DNA from: Actinomycetes bacterium
GTDB taxonomy: Bacteria; Actinomycetota; Acidimicrobiia; Acidimicrobiales; Palsa-688
NCBI GenBank assembly: GCA_021816565.1
Contig: JAKAXN010000016.1
Coordinates: 1 to 25,658, forward strand
Reading direction: 5' to 3'
Length of the DNA stretch: 25,658 nt
The notes under the pieces are model-generated. The model ran no database searches, was not told the origin of the DNA, and was given only the letters and a program-made list of their open reading frames with translations. The position numbers and the translations under genes are program-made. Below, piece by piece: positions 15,977-23,104 of the stretch. Numbering within the stretch: the first letter of the stretch is position 1; the number at the start of each line of letters is the position of its first letter.

Positions 15977-16872
15977 CGGAACACCCGCGGAGGGCCCGGC
16001 AGCCTCATGAGCCGCCCCGACCAGGCCCAGCATGCCCCCACCGCCATCAGCCCCACCGCCACCGCCACCTGACCACCCGCGGTGGCGTAGGCGTGGCGGC
16101 CGGTCCCGATGGTCAGGCCGGCCAGCGCCATCCCGAGGGGCACCAGCAGCACGAAGCGCCGGGCGAAACGCACCCCCGCCTGGCGGCTGACCGAGTCCTT
16201 GCGATCCTGCAGGTCCGCCACCCGGTCCTCGATCAGGTCGGCCAGCCTCGAGTCCATGTCGGTACCACCGACCTCGTGGGCCAGGAGGAGGGTCTCACAG
16301 ATCGCGTCGGCGGCCGGGTCGGCCAGGCGGTCCTTGAGCAGCGAGGCCGTCCGGTTGAAGTCGGTGGTGAGCAGCCATTCCCGTTCGGCGGCGGCGAAGG
16401 CCGGGCGCCACTCCTCGGGAGCCCGCCGGCCGGCCTCGAAGAGGGCCTGGGGCACCGAGCTCCCGAGCGAGCCGGTCCTCAGCCTCATCTCCTCCAACAG
16501 AGCGGGCCAGCTCTCACCGGCCTTCTCGATCCGTGCCTGGCGCCGGCGGCGGTAGGCGGACACCGGGAAGCTCGCCGCCAGGAACCCGACCAGTACCGCC
16601 GGTGCGACAGCGCCGAAGAGCAGGTACCCGCCGACGCCACCGAGCACGAACAGGGCCCCGATCGCCGAGGCGAACTCCCTCACCGAGACCGTCCCCACAC
16701 CGGCCTGTTCCAGCCACAGCCGGGCCCCGCTGCGCATGGCCGCCCTCCTCGACAGCCCCGACGGCCGCCCGTGGTCGCCATCGCCACTGAACACCGCGGA
16801 GTACAGCAGGTAGGCCCCGGCAGCGGCCATGACTGCCGCTGCGGCCGCCGCCACCTCCGCGGCGCGGCTCAC
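15973..16872 (-). CDS. tadB: TadB-like pilus platform protein
   Basis: A 299-residue type II secretion F-domain protein. Membrane segments appear at about 5-27, at about 66-105 (two, around GALFVLGGVGGYLLFG and AVLVGFLAASFPV) and near the C-terminus (FVLLVPLGMALAGL and VAVAVGLMAVGACWAW). The cytoplasmic domain includes WPALLEEMRLRTGSLGSSVPQAL and ETLLLAHEVGGTDMDSRLADLIE. It pairs with TadC as the platform for Flp/Tad pilus assembly. The start GTG 16872 overlaps the tadA stop by 4 nt (GTGA); the longer open frame upstream is shadow. Confidence 0.9.
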   Translation of the reverse strand: MSRAAEVAAAAAAVMAAAGAYLLYSAVFSGDGDHGRPSGLSRRAAMRSGARLWLEQAGVGTVSVREFASAIGALFVLGGVGGYLLFGAVAPAVLVGFLAASFPVSAYRRRRQARIEKAGESWPALLEEMRLRTGSLGSSVPQALFEAGRRAPEEWRPAFAAAEREWLLTTDFNRTASLLKDRLADPAADAICETLLLAHEVGGTDMDSRLADLIEDRVADLQDRKDSVSRQAGVRFARRFVLLVPLGMALAGLTIGTGRHAYATAGGQVAVAVGLMAVGACWAWSGRLMRLPGPPRVFR

Positions 16873-18188
16873 GGAACGGCCTCCTGGGACACCAGCGAGC
16901 GGATGTCGTAGCCGTGCAGCTCCAGGGCCCGGGCGGCCCGGACGGGCAGATTCCCGGACCAGCGGAGGGCGTCGGTGAAGCGGGGACGTACGAACAGGCC
17001 GGTGGTGGTGAACGCAACGGTGCCGGCCGCCACCTGCAGGTCCTCCACCGCCAGCACCTCGGTGACCCGGATGACGCCGTTGCGCCGGGCGCAGTGGACG
17101 ACCACGTCTACGGCCTCGCTCACCAACGCGGACAGGGCTGCGACGCTGAGATCGGACCCGGTCTCGGACAGCTGGCAGATGAAGCGCAACCGCGAGAGGG
17201 CCTGGCGGGCCGACCCCGAGTGGATCGTGGTGAACCCCTGCACACCTGAGGACAGGGTCAGAAGCAGCGGGAGGGCTTCGCGGTCCCGCACCTCCCCGAC
17301 GATGGCCACGTCCGGGGCCATCCGCAAGAAGCCGGCGACCAGTCGGCGCAGGTCGACCTCCTTGCGGTCGGAGCGGGCCGGCCGGGTCTGCATGTGGGCC
17401 ACGTTGGGCAGTGGCACGTCGGTCTCGAATACCTCCTCGGCCACCACCACCCGCAACGATGGGTCCACCTCGGCGGCCAGGCACCCGAGAAGCGTCGTCT
17501 TCCCCGAACCCGGGGCACCGGCGACGAGCACCGACAGGCCGCTCCGGACGCACGCCGAGAGGAAACGGGCCGTCGGCTGGTCCAGCATCTCGAGGGCGAT
17601 GAGCTCGCGCAGCGACCGGCGGGTCACACCGGAGAACTTCCTTATGTTGACCAGGAGGTGGCCGTCGCGTCCGATGTCCGAGTGGACGATGTGCAGCCGG
17701 GCCCCGTTGTCCAGCTGGGCGTCCTGCAGGCCCTCCGCAGCGTCGAGCTTGCGGTGGGATCGGCTGGCGTCGTCGAGGATCTTGGTCAGTACCCGACTGA
17801 CGTGGTCGTCGTCATGGAACACCTCGTTGTGGTATCCCCCGGTTCCGGAGTGCCGCTTGGTGAATATGGCGGCCGGACCGTTGACCATTATCTCCCACAC
17901 GTCGGGGTCGGCCAGAAGCGGCTCGAGCGGCCCGTAGCCCGCCAGGTTCCTCAGGCCCCGTTCCACCGCGGCATCCGGGTCGGCGATGTCGAGCGGGCGG
18001 CGTCCCCGGCGGAACTCGTCACGCCACCTCGAGACCTCCTCCACCAGCAGGACCCGCAGCCGGTCCCGGGCCAGCGGCTCGGACATGTCGATGTCGGCCT
18101 GCTTGGCCCGCTCCTGCACCGCCCGCTCTATCTCGCGCAGCGGTGAGGTCCACGCCACCGCCTCACTGGTCGCCGCGCCGCTGACCAC
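16869..18188 (-). CDS. tadA: TadA/CpaF pilus assembly ATPase
   Basis: This secretion ATPase (439 residues, CpaF/TadA subfamily of VirB11-type enzymes) drives pilus assembly from the cytoplasmic face of the membrane. Motifs are Walker A GAPGSGKT (224-231), the acidic box VVAEEVFETD, Walker B VAIVGEVRDREAL (295-307) and the His box TIHSGSA. An N-terminal helical domain precedes NLAGYGPLEPLLADPDVWEIMVNGP, a family hallmark. GTG 18188 has TACGTT exactly 7 nt upstream, so a leaderless mRNA is likely. It is the first gene of tadA-tadB-tadC, joined by GTGA overlaps, with pilin and pseudopilin genes following. Confidence 0.94.
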   Translation of the reverse strand: MVSGAATSEAVAWTSPLREIERAVQERAKQADIDMSEPLARDRLRVLLVEEVSRWRDEFRRGRRPLDIADPDAAVERGLRNLAGYGPLEPLLADPDVWEIMVNGPAAIFTKRHSGTGGYHNEVFHDDDHVSRVLTKILDDASRSHRKLDAAEGLQDAQLDNGARLHIVHSDIGRDGHLLVNIRKFSGVTRRSLRELIALEMLDQPTARFLSACVRSGLSVLVAGAPGSGKTTLLGCLAAEVDPSLRVVVAEEVFETDVPLPNVAHMQTRPARSDRKEVDLRRLVAGFLRMAPDVAIVGEVRDREALPLLLTLSSGVQGFTTIHSGSARQALSRLRFICQLSETGSDLSVAALSALVSEAVDVVVHCARRNGVIRVTEVLAVEDLQVAAGTVAFTTTGLFVRPRFTDALRWSGNLPVRAARALELHGYDIRSLVSQEAVP

Positions 18189-18195
18189 ACTCCGG

Positions 18196-18224
18196 AACGT
18201 ACTAAATGTCCGGGGTAATGAAAA
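18196..18224 (-). promoter_or_regulatory. Candidate tadA promoter (TTTTCA-N17-TACGTT)
   Basis: On the minus strand TTTTCA (18224-18219) and TACGTT (18201-18196) are 17 nt apart, and the GTG at 18188 lies 7 nt after the -10. The spacer contains CGGACATT, which also occurs upstream of the pilin gene (15069-15062). Confidence 0.5.
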
Positions 18225-18275
18225 GGGGTGTCATGCCATCAGTCCACCCCGTCGGGCCGGTGCCCCATGGAACGG

Positions 18276-18698
18276 TCAGCCGGCCCGGGCCATGGACGGA
18301 GGCCGGACCAACCGACGGAAGATCTCCCCGCTGACCGACGCGGTCAACTCGTCGCTCTCCCCCGGTCGGACCTGCTCCGATGGTGCCATCATGAGCCAAC
18401 TGGTGCGCAGCTCGTCGCGCTGCGGGTCGAACTCGCCGGTCCAGACGGTGATCGAACCTGACTGCGGCCAGCCGACCACCGAGCCCACCACACCCCGCCC
18501 GCCGTCCTGGCGCACCGTGTAGGTCCCGCTGACCCGGTACGGCCGGTACGAAGTCCCGTCACTGGCGGCCCTGAAGGTGCCGCTGATCCATCCGTCTCCG
18601 TGGACCTCCAACTCCAGGATCGAGCCCTGTTGATTGCTCCATCGACCGTCGAGTTCGTGCTCCGGCGTGGCCGGGACACGAGGAAGACCTCTCTGCAT
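18276..18698 (-). CDS. Avidin/streptavidin-family protein (probable biotin-binding)
   Basis: This 140-residue protein matches the avidin beta-barrel by pattern. LDGRWSNQQGS (16-26) corresponds to the W-x-N-x-x-G-S first strand, keeping the biotin-contact Asn and Ser. GWISGTFRAA matches the G-x-GTY strand with Tyr changed to Phe. VGWPQSGSITVWTGEF (75-90) aligns without gaps to avidin's VNW...FTGQ region, keeping Trp77, Ser80, Ser82 and Thr84. LRTSWLMM keeps Trp101. The C-terminal IFRRL matches the last strand, but the Trp from the neighbouring subunit (avidin Trp110) is missing. There is no signal peptide, unlike streptavidin. ATG 18698 follows a GGGAGGGG site. It is divergent from the macro-domain gene. 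Biotin binding is inferred, not shown. Confidence 0.8.
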   Translation of the reverse strand: MQRGLPRVPATPEHELDGRWSNQQGSILELEVHGDGWISGTFRAASDGTSYRPYRVSGTYTVRQDGGRGVVGSVVGWPQSGSITVWTGEFDPQRDELRTSWLMMAPSEQVRPGESDELTASVSGEIFRRLVRPPSMARAG

Positions 18699-18817
18699 CG
18701 CCCCTCCCGGATGGGATTTAAACCCTATTGTTCCTCCCTGCACCGCTCTACCCCTAGAGACCAAAGTCCCCTTGTGACCGGATCATGTCGCCGCCCGGTG
18801 TGGGCAGAATAAGCGTC
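18699..18817. promoter_or_regulatory. Divergent control region of avidin-like and macro-domain genes
   Basis: This 119-nt gap is less GC-rich than its surroundings. On the minus strand TAGGGT (18727-18722) could be a -10 for the avidin-like gene, followed by TTTAAAT and a ribosome site. The plus-strand promoter is not clear; AGAATA at 18806-18811 is 6 nt before ATG 18818. Confidence 0.35.
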
Positions 18818-19327
18818 ATGCCGGCCGGGAGCGTAGAAGTTGTACTAGGCGACATAACGAAACTGCCGGTGGATGCCGTGGTCAACGCGGCCAACGCGGC
18901 CCTGGCCGGCGGCGGAGGCGTCGACGGGGCCATCCATTCGGCGGCGGGCTGGAAGGAGCTGTCGCAGGCGTGCGCCCGACTGGGCGGCTGCGAGCCCGGT
19001 GACGCCAAGGCCACCCCGGGCTTCGCTCTGCCGGCTCGCTGGATCATCCACACCGTGGGCCCGGTGTGGCGGGGCGGGGCGGACGGCGAGGCCGAGGTCC
19101 TGGCCTCCTGCTACCGCCGGTCGCTGGAGGTGGCCGACGAGTTGGAGGCGGCCGAGGTGGCGTTCCCGGCCATCTCGACGGGGGTCTACGGCTTTCCCAG
19201 GAACCTGGCCGCGGACATAGCGGTGCGCTCGGTCACCGAGGCCGAAACCTCGGTCCGCAAGGTGATACTGGTGGCGTTCGACTCCGTGGGTTTCCGGCTC
19301 TACGAGGAGCGGCTCACCGCCAGCTGA
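18818..19327 (+). CDS. Macro-domain protein (MacroD/YmdB-type ADP-ribose hydrolase)
   Basis: A stand-alone macro domain of 169 residues. The family signatures are [20 protein letters not shown] (11-30), the GGGGVDGAI loop (31-39) with Asp36, IIHTVGPVW and [10 protein letters not shown] (118-127). MacroD-type enzymes remove acetyl from O-acetyl-ADP-ribose or mono-ADP-ribose from proteins. Presence of the NAAN and GGGVD motifs suggests an active fold. ATG 18818 is chosen because the domain begins at once after it; ATG 18785 in frame would add 11 residues. It ends 12 nt before the convergent PT-rich gene. Possible link to the avidin-like gene is by position only. Confidence 0.93.
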   Translation: MPAGSVEVVLGDITKLPVDAVVNAANAALAGGGGVDGAIHSAAGWKELSQACARLGGCEPGDAKATPGFALPARWIIHTVGPVWRGGADGEAEVLASCYRRSLEVADELEAAEVAFPAISTGVYGFPRNLAADIAVRSVTEAETSVRKVILVAFDSVGFRLYEERLTAS

Positions 19328-19339
19328 GGAGGTAACGGC

Positions 19340-19930
19340 CTAGTCGCTCTCCGGCGGCAGCGGCTGACGGTCCAGGCCTCCGGACCGGGTGACCAGCAGC
19401 CTTCCGCTCACGATCAGCAGGGCGACCAGGAACCCGATGCCGGACAGTACGGCGAAGACCGGATTGACGTGGGCGCTGGTGCCCCTGGTCCGCAGGGGCA
19501 GGGTCGCCGGGGTCGCCGGGAAGGAGTTACCGAGCGGGGCGATGGTCGTGCTCGTGGTGGTGGTGGCCGCAACGGTGGTTGTCGGCTGGGCGGTGGTGTA
19601 GCTCGGGGCGGGGGGCGGGGTGGCCGGCCGGGTCGGCGGGGTGGTGGTCGGGGCGGGCCTGGTGGTGGGGACCGTGGACCGGGGCGGGGCGGTCCGGACC
19701 GTGGTCGCCGGGGCCGTCGGAGTGGTCACCGATCTGGGGGGAGCGACCGACGTGGCGGGCGTGGTGGGCCGAGGGACGGTGGTCGCCTGGAGCACCTGCG
19801 TCGGCAACGACCGGGCCCGGGCCGGCGGGGCATCGAGGAACGTCACGCCGAGCAGGGCGACCAGAGTGAGGGCGCCGACGAGCCCGACCGCATCGAGGAT
19901 CCGTCGCGCCATCGGCCCAGTCTGGCTCAC
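19340..19930 (-). CDS. Pro/Thr-rich stalk protein with two membrane segments
   Basis: I do not recognise a family. The 196-residue product has a hydrophobic segment at about 12-33 (signal-anchor), then an extremely Pro/Thr-rich stretch (48-145) with runs such as TTTTSTT. A second membrane segment follows at about 157-180 (FAVLSGIGFLVALLIVSGRLL), then a short charged tail. The PT region is likely extracytoplasmic, extended and possibly O-mannosylated, as is known for actinobacterial surface proteins. The GTG start at 19930 overlaps the LysM gene stop by 4 nt (GTGA). It is the last gene of a three-gene operon with the pseudokinase and LysM protein. Confidence 0.75.
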   Translation of the reverse strand: MSQTGPMARRILDAVGLVGALTLVALLGVTFLDAPPARARSLPTQVLQATTVPRPTTPATSVAPPRSVTTPTAPATTVRTAPPRSTVPTTRPAPTTTPPTRPATPPPAPSYTTAQPTTTVAATTTTSTTIAPLGNSFPATPATLPLRTRGTSAHVNPVFAVLSGIGFLVALLIVSGRLLVTRSGGLDRQPLPPESD

Positions 19931-20718
19931 CGGGGTGCGGCGCGCAGGTGAGGCAGTACCACCACATCGCCGGGGAACAGGAGGCTGGGGTCAGCCGGGT
20001 CGGGCAGGGTGGGCCGGTTGGCGGCCACCAGCTCGGCCCAGTACCCGGCCACTTGGTCCGGGGTACCCCTGACCGTGGCCTCGGCGATCGACCACAGACT
20101 GTCACCGGGCCGGACCAGCCATCTTCCTCCCGGCGGGGCCGGGCTCGACGGCGCCGCCGGGGCGGCCGAAGCAGCAGCGGTCGCGCCAGCTGCCGGGAGC
20201 GCGTCCGCTGGTCGGGGGCGTGGCCGGGAGGGGGTGGGCACTGCGACCGAGGGACCCCTCGGCGCAGCGGTGTTGGTGAGGGTCGGCGCCGACGGCGGCT
20301 GCCCTGCTGCACCGCCGCCAGCAACCGCACGCCCACCGGTGCCGCAACCGGCCACGGCGGCTCCCGTGGCGCTGAGGGCGATCGCCAACCGGAGCAGCGC
20401 ACCGACCCCCGGCAGGCCCCGGCCGACCAGGACGCTCCGGGCCAGCGCCGATCCCGATCGCACGCCAAGGGCGAGCGTCAGCCAGGCGAACGCCAGGACC
20501 ACCAGGGCGGCCACGGCGATCAGACACAACCGCGCCAGGGCGAACACCGCCACCAGAGGTCCGACCGCCTGCCACCACCGTTCGACGGAGTGGCCGGCGA
20601 GCCGGTGGGGCACGGGCAGGTCCCGCCCTGCGATCAGCACCGCCATGCCGGCGGCGGCGCTGGCCAGAACGCCGGCCAGGGACCTCCCCACCGCCCCCGC
20701 AGCGGCCCGCTCCGTCAT
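19927..20718 (-). CDS. Multi-pass membrane protein with C-terminal LysM domain
   Basis: This 263-residue protein has hydrophobic segments at about 13-31, 52-86 (long enough for two helices) and 105-124. A Pro/Ala/Ser-rich linker (140-198) follows, then a C-terminal LysM domain (200-257). The LysM pattern is WLVRPGDSLWSIAEATV, a Y-W-x-E-L-V-x-A-N-R-P segment and LLFPGDVVVLP. LysM binds N-acetylglucosamine-containing glycans, so the tail should reach peptidoglycan. ATG 20718 overlaps the kinase-like stop by 4 nt (ATGA), which fixes the start; longer frames are shadow. No catalytic domain is visible. It may anchor the operon's products to the wall. Confidence 0.82.
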   Translation of the reverse strand: MTERAAAGAVGRSLAGVLASAAAGMAVLIAGRDLPVPHRLAGHSVERWWQAVGPLVAVFALARLCLIAVAALVVLAFAWLTLALGVRSGSALARSVLVGRGLPGVGALLRLAIALSATGAAVAGCGTGGRAVAGGGAAGQPPSAPTLTNTAAPRGPSVAVPTPSRPRPRPADALPAAGATAAASAAPAAPSSPAPPGGRWLVRPGDSLWSIAEATVRGTPDQVAGYWAELVAANRPTLPDPADPSLLFPGDVVVLPHLRAAPR

Positions 20719-21932
20719 GACCGCGACACCAGGGCGGCGCGCGGTACCGGGTAGCGGGCACCGGAGCGGCCCAGGATCAGGAGATCGTCGCATCCGGCCC
20801 CGGCGCGCTCGGCGAGCAGACCGACCGCCCCCGGCCGGTCGACCACCGCCCGGGCCCGGACCGACGAACCGGGTCCCGGCCAGTGAACGAATATCCACAC
20901 CCACCCGTCAGCCAGGTCGAGCGCCGCCGGGCGGGCCGGACCACAACCCCACCGGCCCACAGCGGTGATCAGCCGGCCACCGCCGGGGTCGCTCATCACG
21001 TAGCGCCCGACGGCTGCCGGCGGGGCATCCGGGGGCCGGGAGGCAGGGCCGGCCGGCACAACGCCCGGGATGGCCGGCCCGGGCCCGACGGGCCCTCGCG
21101 GCGAACCCCGACCCGGGTGGAAGCCGGCCACGGCCAAACCCACCCCGAGGGCCGCAGCCGCGGTCCCGCCTCCCGCCAGCACCAGCCACCGCCGGACCGA
21201 GCTTGATCCAGCCCGGGGTGCCGCCGGGCGGGCCGAAGTCGCCGCCGGGCGGGCCGGGGGCGCTGCGGGGCCGGCCGGCGGCGCTGCGGGGCCGGCCGGC
21301 GGCGGCAGCTGACCGGCCGTCGGAGGTCCGGGATCCGGCTCCGGCCGCCCGACCGGGGGCTCGAGCCGGGCGCCGGGAACCAGATCCACTGTCCGCCGGG
21401 CCAGCCGGCGGGCGCTGAGAGGCCGGTTCGTGCGGTGGCCGCTCGGAGCGGACAGGAGCCGGACCAGCCGGCGGTCGGCATGAGTCGGCAGGCGCTCCGC
21501 CATGACCGCGATCAGGGCTGCCACGTCATCAGCCGCCAGTGAAGCCAGAGCTGACCGGGACGGAGGCTGGCAGGCCCGGCCGAACCCGCACAGGACCGGC
21601 CGGCCCTGCTCGTCGAGGAGCAGATGGTCGGCGGTGACGGCACCGTGCACCCAACCCAGCTCGTGGAGGTCGGCCAGGGTGGCGGCCACCGAGGCCACCA
21701 CCCCGGCCGCCACCTCCTCCTCCATCCCGACCGGGGAGGCGGCCAGCGAGCAGCCCGCCACGCGAGCCAGGAACAGCCGGCCGGGCGGGTCTCCACCATC
21801 CGATCCGAGTAGGCGCACCACCCCGGGATGGGCGCACGCCCTGAGCGCCCGGGCCTCCGCCCCGAGCCGGGCCCGCTCGGCGTCCGATCCGGCCGCTTTG
21901 ACCACCCGCTCCCCCTGCAGCTCGACCTGCAT
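20715..21932 (-). CDS. Membrane-anchored pseudokinase (Ser/Thr kinase-like)
   Basis: This 405-residue protein has a bacterial Ser/Thr kinase-like N-terminal domain without the glycine loop and key catalytic residues. VVKAA keeps the lysine (12) and AEARAL the helix-C glutamate (26). The HRDLKPEN loop is HGAVTADH (96-103), so the catalytic Asp, Lys and Asn are lost. DFG is GFG (116-118). A Pro/Ala linker with a 7-residue repeat (210-241) leads to a membrane segment at about 249-270, then an extracytoplasmic domain of about 135 residues with two cysteines. It probably signals or scaffolds rather than phosphorylates. ATG 21932 has TGGTATAAC 6 nt upstream (leaderless). It leads the operon. Confidence 0.78.
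   Translation of the reverse strand: MQVELQGERVVKAAGSDAERARLGAEARALRACAHPGVVRLLGSDGGDPPGRLFLARVAGCSLAASPVGMEEEVAAGVVASVAATLADLHELGWVHGAVTADHLLLDEQGRPVLCGFGRACQPPSRSALASLAADDVAALIAVMAERLPTHADRRLVRLLSAPSGHRTNRPLSARRLARRTVDLVPGARLEPPVGRPEPDPGPPTAGQLPPPAGPAAPPAGPAAPPARPAATSARPAAPRAGSSSVRRWLVLAGGGTAAAALGVGLAVAGFHPGRGSPRGPVGPGPAIPGVVPAGPASRPPDAPPAAVGRYVMSDPGGGRLITAVGRWGCGPARPAALDLADGWVWIFVHWPGPGSSVRARAVVDRPGAVGLLAERAGAGCDDLLILGRSGARYPVPRAALVSRS
21259..21300. repeat. Perfect 21-bp tandem duplication inside the pseudokinase gene
   Basis: Two identical copies (21259-21279 and 21280-21300) of a unit beginning GGCGCTGCGGGG. They encode the GPAAPPA heptad repeat in the linker before the membrane segment. 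The length, a multiple of three, keeps frame, so copy number may vary between strains. Confidence 0.8.
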
Positions 21933-21938
21933 GGAACA

Positions 21939-21947
21939 GTTATACCA
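21939..21947 (-). promoter_or_regulatory. Extended -10 promoter of the pseudokinase operon
   Basis: TGGTATAAC on the minus strand, 6 nt before ATG 21932. The TG dinucleotide makes an extended -10 and fits the lack of a clear -35. It is in the 45-nt AT-rich gap after hemW, so the operon can be controlled apart from hemW. Confidence 0.6.
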
Positions 21948-21977
21948 TGAAACGCACTCGAATCACACTGGACATCA

Positions 21978-23102
21978 TCAGACCAGACGCAGGGCCACCT
22001 CGTTGGCCAGCAGCCGACCCTGCACGGTGAGAACCAGGCGTCCCTCCGGCCCGGATTCGAGCAGTCCGGCCAAAGCCGGGTCATCGGGCCAGCCGGCCAC
22101 CGCCGGGGCCGGCACCCCCTCCGGGGTCCGGAGCTGAAGCTCCAGTCGCTCGGTCCGGCGGACCCGGGGGTCCAGGTCCTCGCCGGCTGCCACCGGATCC
22201 TGACCCGCTCCGACCAGCCTTATGTAGCGGTCGGGGGTGCGCACGTTCCACCATCGTCGGGCCCAGCCGGTCTGCGGGTCCACCCGGTGGGAGTGGGCCG
22301 CGCAGCCGATGCCCTGGTACTCGCCCTGGCTCCAGTAGAGCCGGTTGTGTCGGCACTCGGCCCCCGGGCGGGCCCAGTTGGATATCTCGTACCAGTGGAG
22401 ACCGGCCCGCCCCAGCCGTTCCTCTGCGTAGAGGTACTTGTCGGCCTGATCGTCGGGGTCGGGGTGACGGCGGGGGTCGGCCCACAGGGGGGTGCCCGGC
22501 TCCACGGTGAGTCCGTAGGCGCTGACGTGGACCGGCGCCGGCGACAGGGCCAGCACCGCTTCCAGGGTGGCGACCCAATCCGCCATGGACTCGCCGGCGC
22601 CGCCCATGATCAGATCGACGCTGAAACGGTCGGCAAATCCGCTGGCCCCGGCCGCCTGCACCGCCCGGCTCACCTCCTCCGGGTCGTGGCGTCGGCCCAA
22701 CCCGTCGAGGACATGGGCGGCCATGGACTGTACGCCGAACGAGAGGCGGTTGACTCCGGCGTCCCGGTAGCCCGCCAGCTTGGCCCCGTCGACGGTCTCG
22801 GGGTTGCACTCGACCGTGACCTCGGCGTCTGCGGACCGCTCGACGGCGGCCAGGATGGCCCCGATCTGGTCGGGCTCGAGCAGCGAGGGCGTCCCTCCCC
22901 CGAAGAAGACCGAGGTGGCCGCGGGCGCCCCATCGAGTCGACGGCGGGCGTCGGTCACGCAGGCGTCGACGTAGTCGCCGATCAGATGCGAACGGTCGGT
23001 CCATGTCGCGAAGGCGCAGTAGTCACAACGGGACGTGCAGAAGGGGATATGGACATACACCCCGAAGCGGTAGGGGTCCACGGCCGGCTCGTACACTTTC
23101 AT
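21978..23102 (-). CDS. hemW: Radical SAM protein HemW (heme chaperone-like)
   Basis: HemW (374 residues) is a radical SAM protein related to HemN that binds heme and acts as a heme chaperone rather than as coproporphyrinogen oxidase. Seen here: VHIPFCTSRCDYC with cluster cysteines 22, 26 and 29, FFGGGTPSLL, VECNPETV, NRLSFGVQS and HNRLYWSQGEYQGIGCAAHS. The C-terminal HemW winged region follows. ATG 23102 starts the protein just ahead of the radical SAM core. No ribosome site is visible. The divergent DUF2505 gene starts only 2 nt away. Association with the hrcA-dnaJ cluster is common in bacteria. Confidence 0.94.
   Translation of the reverse strand: MKVYEPAVDPYRFGVYVHIPFCTSRCDYCAFATWTDRSHLIGDYVDACVTDARRRLDGAPAATSVFFGGGTPSLLEPDQIGAILAAVERSADAEVTVECNPETVDGAKLAGYRDAGVNRLSFGVQSMAAHVLDGLGRRHDPEEVSRAVQAAGASGFADRFSVDLIMGGAGESMADWVATLEAVLALSPAPVHVSAYGLTVEPGTPLWADPRRHPDPDDQADKYLYAEERLGRAGLHWYEISNWARPGAECRHNRLYWSQGEYQGIGCAAHSHRVDPQTGWARRWWNVRTPDRYIRLVGAGQDPVAAGEDLDPRVRRTERLELQLRTPEGVPAPAVAGWPDDPALAGLLESGPEGRLVLTVQGRLLANEVALRLV
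23092..23097 (+). promoter_or_regulatory. Candidate -10 of the DUF2505 gene (leaderless)
   Basis: TACACT exactly 7 nt before GTG 23105. It lies inside the first codons of the divergent hemW, so the promoter overlaps coding sequence on the other strand. Confidence 0.4.
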
Positions 23103-23104
23103 AT

